A stretch of 64,000 nucleotides of DNA from Aureispira sp050633105 (GTDB lineage: Bacteria; Bacteroidota; Bacteroidia; Chitinophagales; Saprospiraceae), in NCBI GenBank assembly GCA_050633105.1, contig JBOEFW010000059.1, positions 1-64,000 of the forward strand, written 5' to 3'. The notes below the pieces were generated by a model. The model did not search any database and was not told the DNA's origin. It was given only the letters and a program-made list of their open reading frames with translations. Every line of letters starts with the position of its first letter. The first letter of the stretch is position 1. This document shows, one piece after another, positions 62,421 to 64,000 of the stretch. The translations under genes and the position numbers were made by a program.

Positions 62421-62607
62421 AAACTCGTGAAAGGCTGTTTTATTTTTTACTTTGATAAACATACGAGTTTTTTTACGCTTCTAGCATTATTTGAAGTAGA
62501 TTCTGTGTCTACTTCAAAGGAGTAAAGAAAAGGAGGGTTTTCTTTACTTATTAAATAGGCAAAAAAAAATCCAAGTAACACGTGCAACGTGCCACTTGAA
62601 ACGTGAA
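62421..62607. repeat. Hairpin cluster and CACGTG repeat 7 upstream of recombinase
   Basis: AAACTCGT (62421-62428) recurs inverted as ACGAGTTT (62463-62470). TTTGAAGTAGA (62490-62500) pairs with TCTACTTCAAA (62508-62518). AGTAAAGAAAA (62521-62531) pairs with TTTTCTTTACT (62538-62548). AAGTAACACGTGCAACGTG then CCACTTGAAACGTGAA (62573-62607) is a CACGTG-family copy. It may include the recombinase res site. Confidence 0.6.
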
Positions 62608-62626
62608 TCCTAACAATGAACTATTC

Positions 62627-64000
62627 TTATTTTAGATTAAGATCAACTAAAACATCTTGCTTTCCCTTTTTGTAAAACTCGATTACAACGGAGGAAGACG
62701 ATGAGGGCACCACACGACCAATATTAAACTGATAGAACTTATATTTGCTTCTATTTTTCTTGGTATCTAAAATTTGTGCTTTTTTAGCCTTACCTGTTTT
62801 ATCATTAACTTGATAAGCGGTTAGAATTGCTCGTCTACCATCCGCATAGATACTAGGCAATTCATAGACATTAACAATCTTATTTTTAGGATGGTCAAGG
62901 TAGAGAAAGTAATGTTGATCGTTTAATTTAACATGCTGAAAACTCATGCTTCCTCGTCCTCTGCTTCCTATTTGGCGTTTGGGTAATTTTCGCATCCAAG
63001 CTAGGCTTCCATCCACATTGATTTTAGTAACCAACATATCATAATAATGGTAGGTTGTTCGGGTATAGGTAGAGCCATTAGTTGATGTATTTGTAGAGGT
63101 AACAACAAAGTCTATTTCTCCTATGATAACCAAACTATTATCGTCTTGTATTATTATCTTTTTAAGCTTCAAATTATTCATTTCAGCGCGACCTTTTCGA
63201 TCTGCTCGGGCAATTCTAGACTGTTGTCCTGCATTTTTATATTGCGTCAAAATTTCTATTGGAAATTCATAATGACGATGTTCTAATAGTTTAGCACTAG
63301 GATCTACTTTAAAAACAAAAATGCCATCAGGCTCTTTCGTTTTACTAGCTCGTTTGCTGTAAAATCCTGTACAAATTACTTGACCATTTGCGCCTGCATA
63401 CAACCAACTACTTTCTATTTGTTGTTTATCTAGTTTGATTGGAATAGCAGTATGGCTGCCATCTGTTAAGTTAAATTTGAGAATCTCTAGTTGGTAATTA
63501 ATCATGGCATGTTCTCCCCTACCAATGATATTTCTGTGGCTATTATTAGAAGGGCGCACTTTGGTTAAAACATAAGGGATTCCTTGTTGATCTAAATGAT
63601 AATCAATGATATCGACCTGTCTTCTTTTATGAGGAAATTGTAATTGATATTCTCCAATGGTTGTTAAATCTTTTCCCAAGACTTTTCCATGTGCCAACCG
63701 CTGTTCATTGTTTCCCATTCTATCCGCTCGAAAACCCAGCAGCAGTACATCGCCATCTTCTCCCCGTTGTTGTATGATTATCTGACTAATATTGATTCCT
63801 TCTAAAACAGGAACTCTATCCCCTACTAAGGTACAATTGAAGGGATCTATTTGATGGGCAAATAATTGTAGATTTCGTCTGCCCTTAGTATAATCCGCTT
63901 GCAGTAAATAAATTCGCCCATGAATGCGCACAACATCGTAAATATAAGTCAGGTTGGGTAGAATGATTCGGTTACTGCGCTTGACTTCTTTGAGCGTAGT
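62627..64000 (-). CDS. Unknown protein, truncated by the window edge
   Basis: The minus-strand frame is open from the stop at 62627 to the right edge without a stop, so the 5' end lies outside the window; the visible part is about 457 codons. It is rich in Lys, Arg and Asp with many beta-strand-like repeats (ITAYQVNDKTGKAKKAQ, ILIKLDKQQIESSWLYAG-like units), and there is no recognised motif. It resembles large Bacteroidota proteins with propeller-like repeats, possibly secreted, but I cannot name a family. Downstream are the CACGTG repeat and the recombinase. Confidence 0.55.
   Translation of the reverse strand, partial: TTLKEVKRSNRIILPNLTYIYDVVRIHGRIYLLQADYTKGRRNLQLFAHQIDPFNCTLVGDRVPVLEGINISQIIIQQRGEDGDVLLLGFRADRMGNNEQRLAHGKVLGKDLTTIGEYQLQFPHKRRQVDIIDYHLDQQGIPYVLTKVRPSNNSHRNIIGRGEHAMINYQLEILKFNLTDGSHTAIPIKLDKQQIESSWLYAGANGQVICTGFYSKRASKTKEPDGIFVFKVDPSAKLLEHRHYEFPIEILTQYKNAGQQSRIARADRKGRAEMNNLKLKKIIIQDDNSLVIIGEIDFVVTSTNTSTNGSTYTRTTYHYYDMLVTKINVDGSLAWMRKLPKRQIGSRGRGSMSFQHVKLNDQHYFLYLDHPKNKIVNVYELPSIYADGRRAILTAYQVNDKTGKAKKAQILDTKKNRSKYKFYQFNIGRVVPSSSSSVVIEFYKKGKQDVLVDLNLK

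Noticed and set aside
1..64000. tRNA or rRNA genes
   Set aside because: No cloverleaf or rRNA-like sequence was recognised by eye on either strand; a scan with tRNAscan-SE or Infernal would be decisive.

Overview
The window looks like part of a large secondary replicon (megaplasmid or chromid) of an AT-rich member of the Bacteroidota. The lineage rests on a flexirubin/aryl-polyene pigment cluster with a Flavobacterium-type tyrosine ammonia-lyase, a Bacteroidota-type trifunctional MMPL/acyltransferase/methyltransferase, and bacterial ceramide-synthesis genes. A Saprospiraceae-like host is possible but cannot be proven from sequence alone. The secondary-replicon reading rests on a Rep_3-type initiator (55.0-56.35 kb) next to an iteron origin with a consensus DnaA box (56.4-57.06 kb), plus a ParA/small-DNA-binding-protein partition operon (37.7-38.7 kb).

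Layout. 0-3 kb: a decayed DDE transposase, then a sigma-factor-like gene split into region-2 and region-4 ORFs at an A9 tract. 3.4-8.7 kb: a compact RiPP-like locus. It has a subtilisin-type protease of the cyanobactin PatA/PatG family, a second protein carrying only the PatG-type C-terminal domain, five small precursor-like genes sharing one leader and having different cores, and an unknown 173-aa gene. No YcaO cyclodehydratase, dehydrogenase or lanthipeptide synthetase is present. This is the best candidate for an undescribed system. 8.8-9.2 kb: an IS630-like transposase N-terminal remnant.

9.2-35 kb: a mostly minus-strand flexirubin/aryl-polyene cluster. Tyrosine ammonia-lyase makes 4-coumarate and a PaaK-like ligase activates it. 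ACPs, ketosynthases, a chain-length-factor-like KS, a ketoreductase and hotdog dehydratases extend the polyene. A phosphopantetheinyl transferase primes the ACPs. Acyltransferases, a LolA-like protein, a lipoprotein and the MMPL exporter handle transfer and envelope localisation. The cluster is interrupted at 19.5-21.9 kb by a Crp regulator/DUF4386/RHS-remnant insertion. No dialkylresorcinol (darA/darB) genes are visible here.

35-43 kb: an Lrp regulator, a MarC protein, the par operon, a thioesterase, a MurG-type glycosyltransferase and a glucosaminidase. 43.5-47.3 kb: a probable ceramide-synthesis group (NAD-dependent reductase, serine palmitoyltransferase-like enzyme, GNAT-like acyltransferase). 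48.2-52.8 kb: an AraC-led oxidoreductase/MBL-hydrolase cassette and an EamA transporter. 53.2-57.1 kb: a sigma-54 response regulator with an HPt protein, then rep and the origin. 57.3-64 kb: tryptophan 2,3-dioxygenase, a TPR/PD40 envelope protein, a KilA-N protein, a serine recombinase and a partial unknown gene.

CACGTG-centred palindromes recur in at least eight intergenic places, densest around the par operon. They look like a replicon-specific binding-site family. Coordinates and motifs were read by eye; family assignments come from recognised motifs, not searches.
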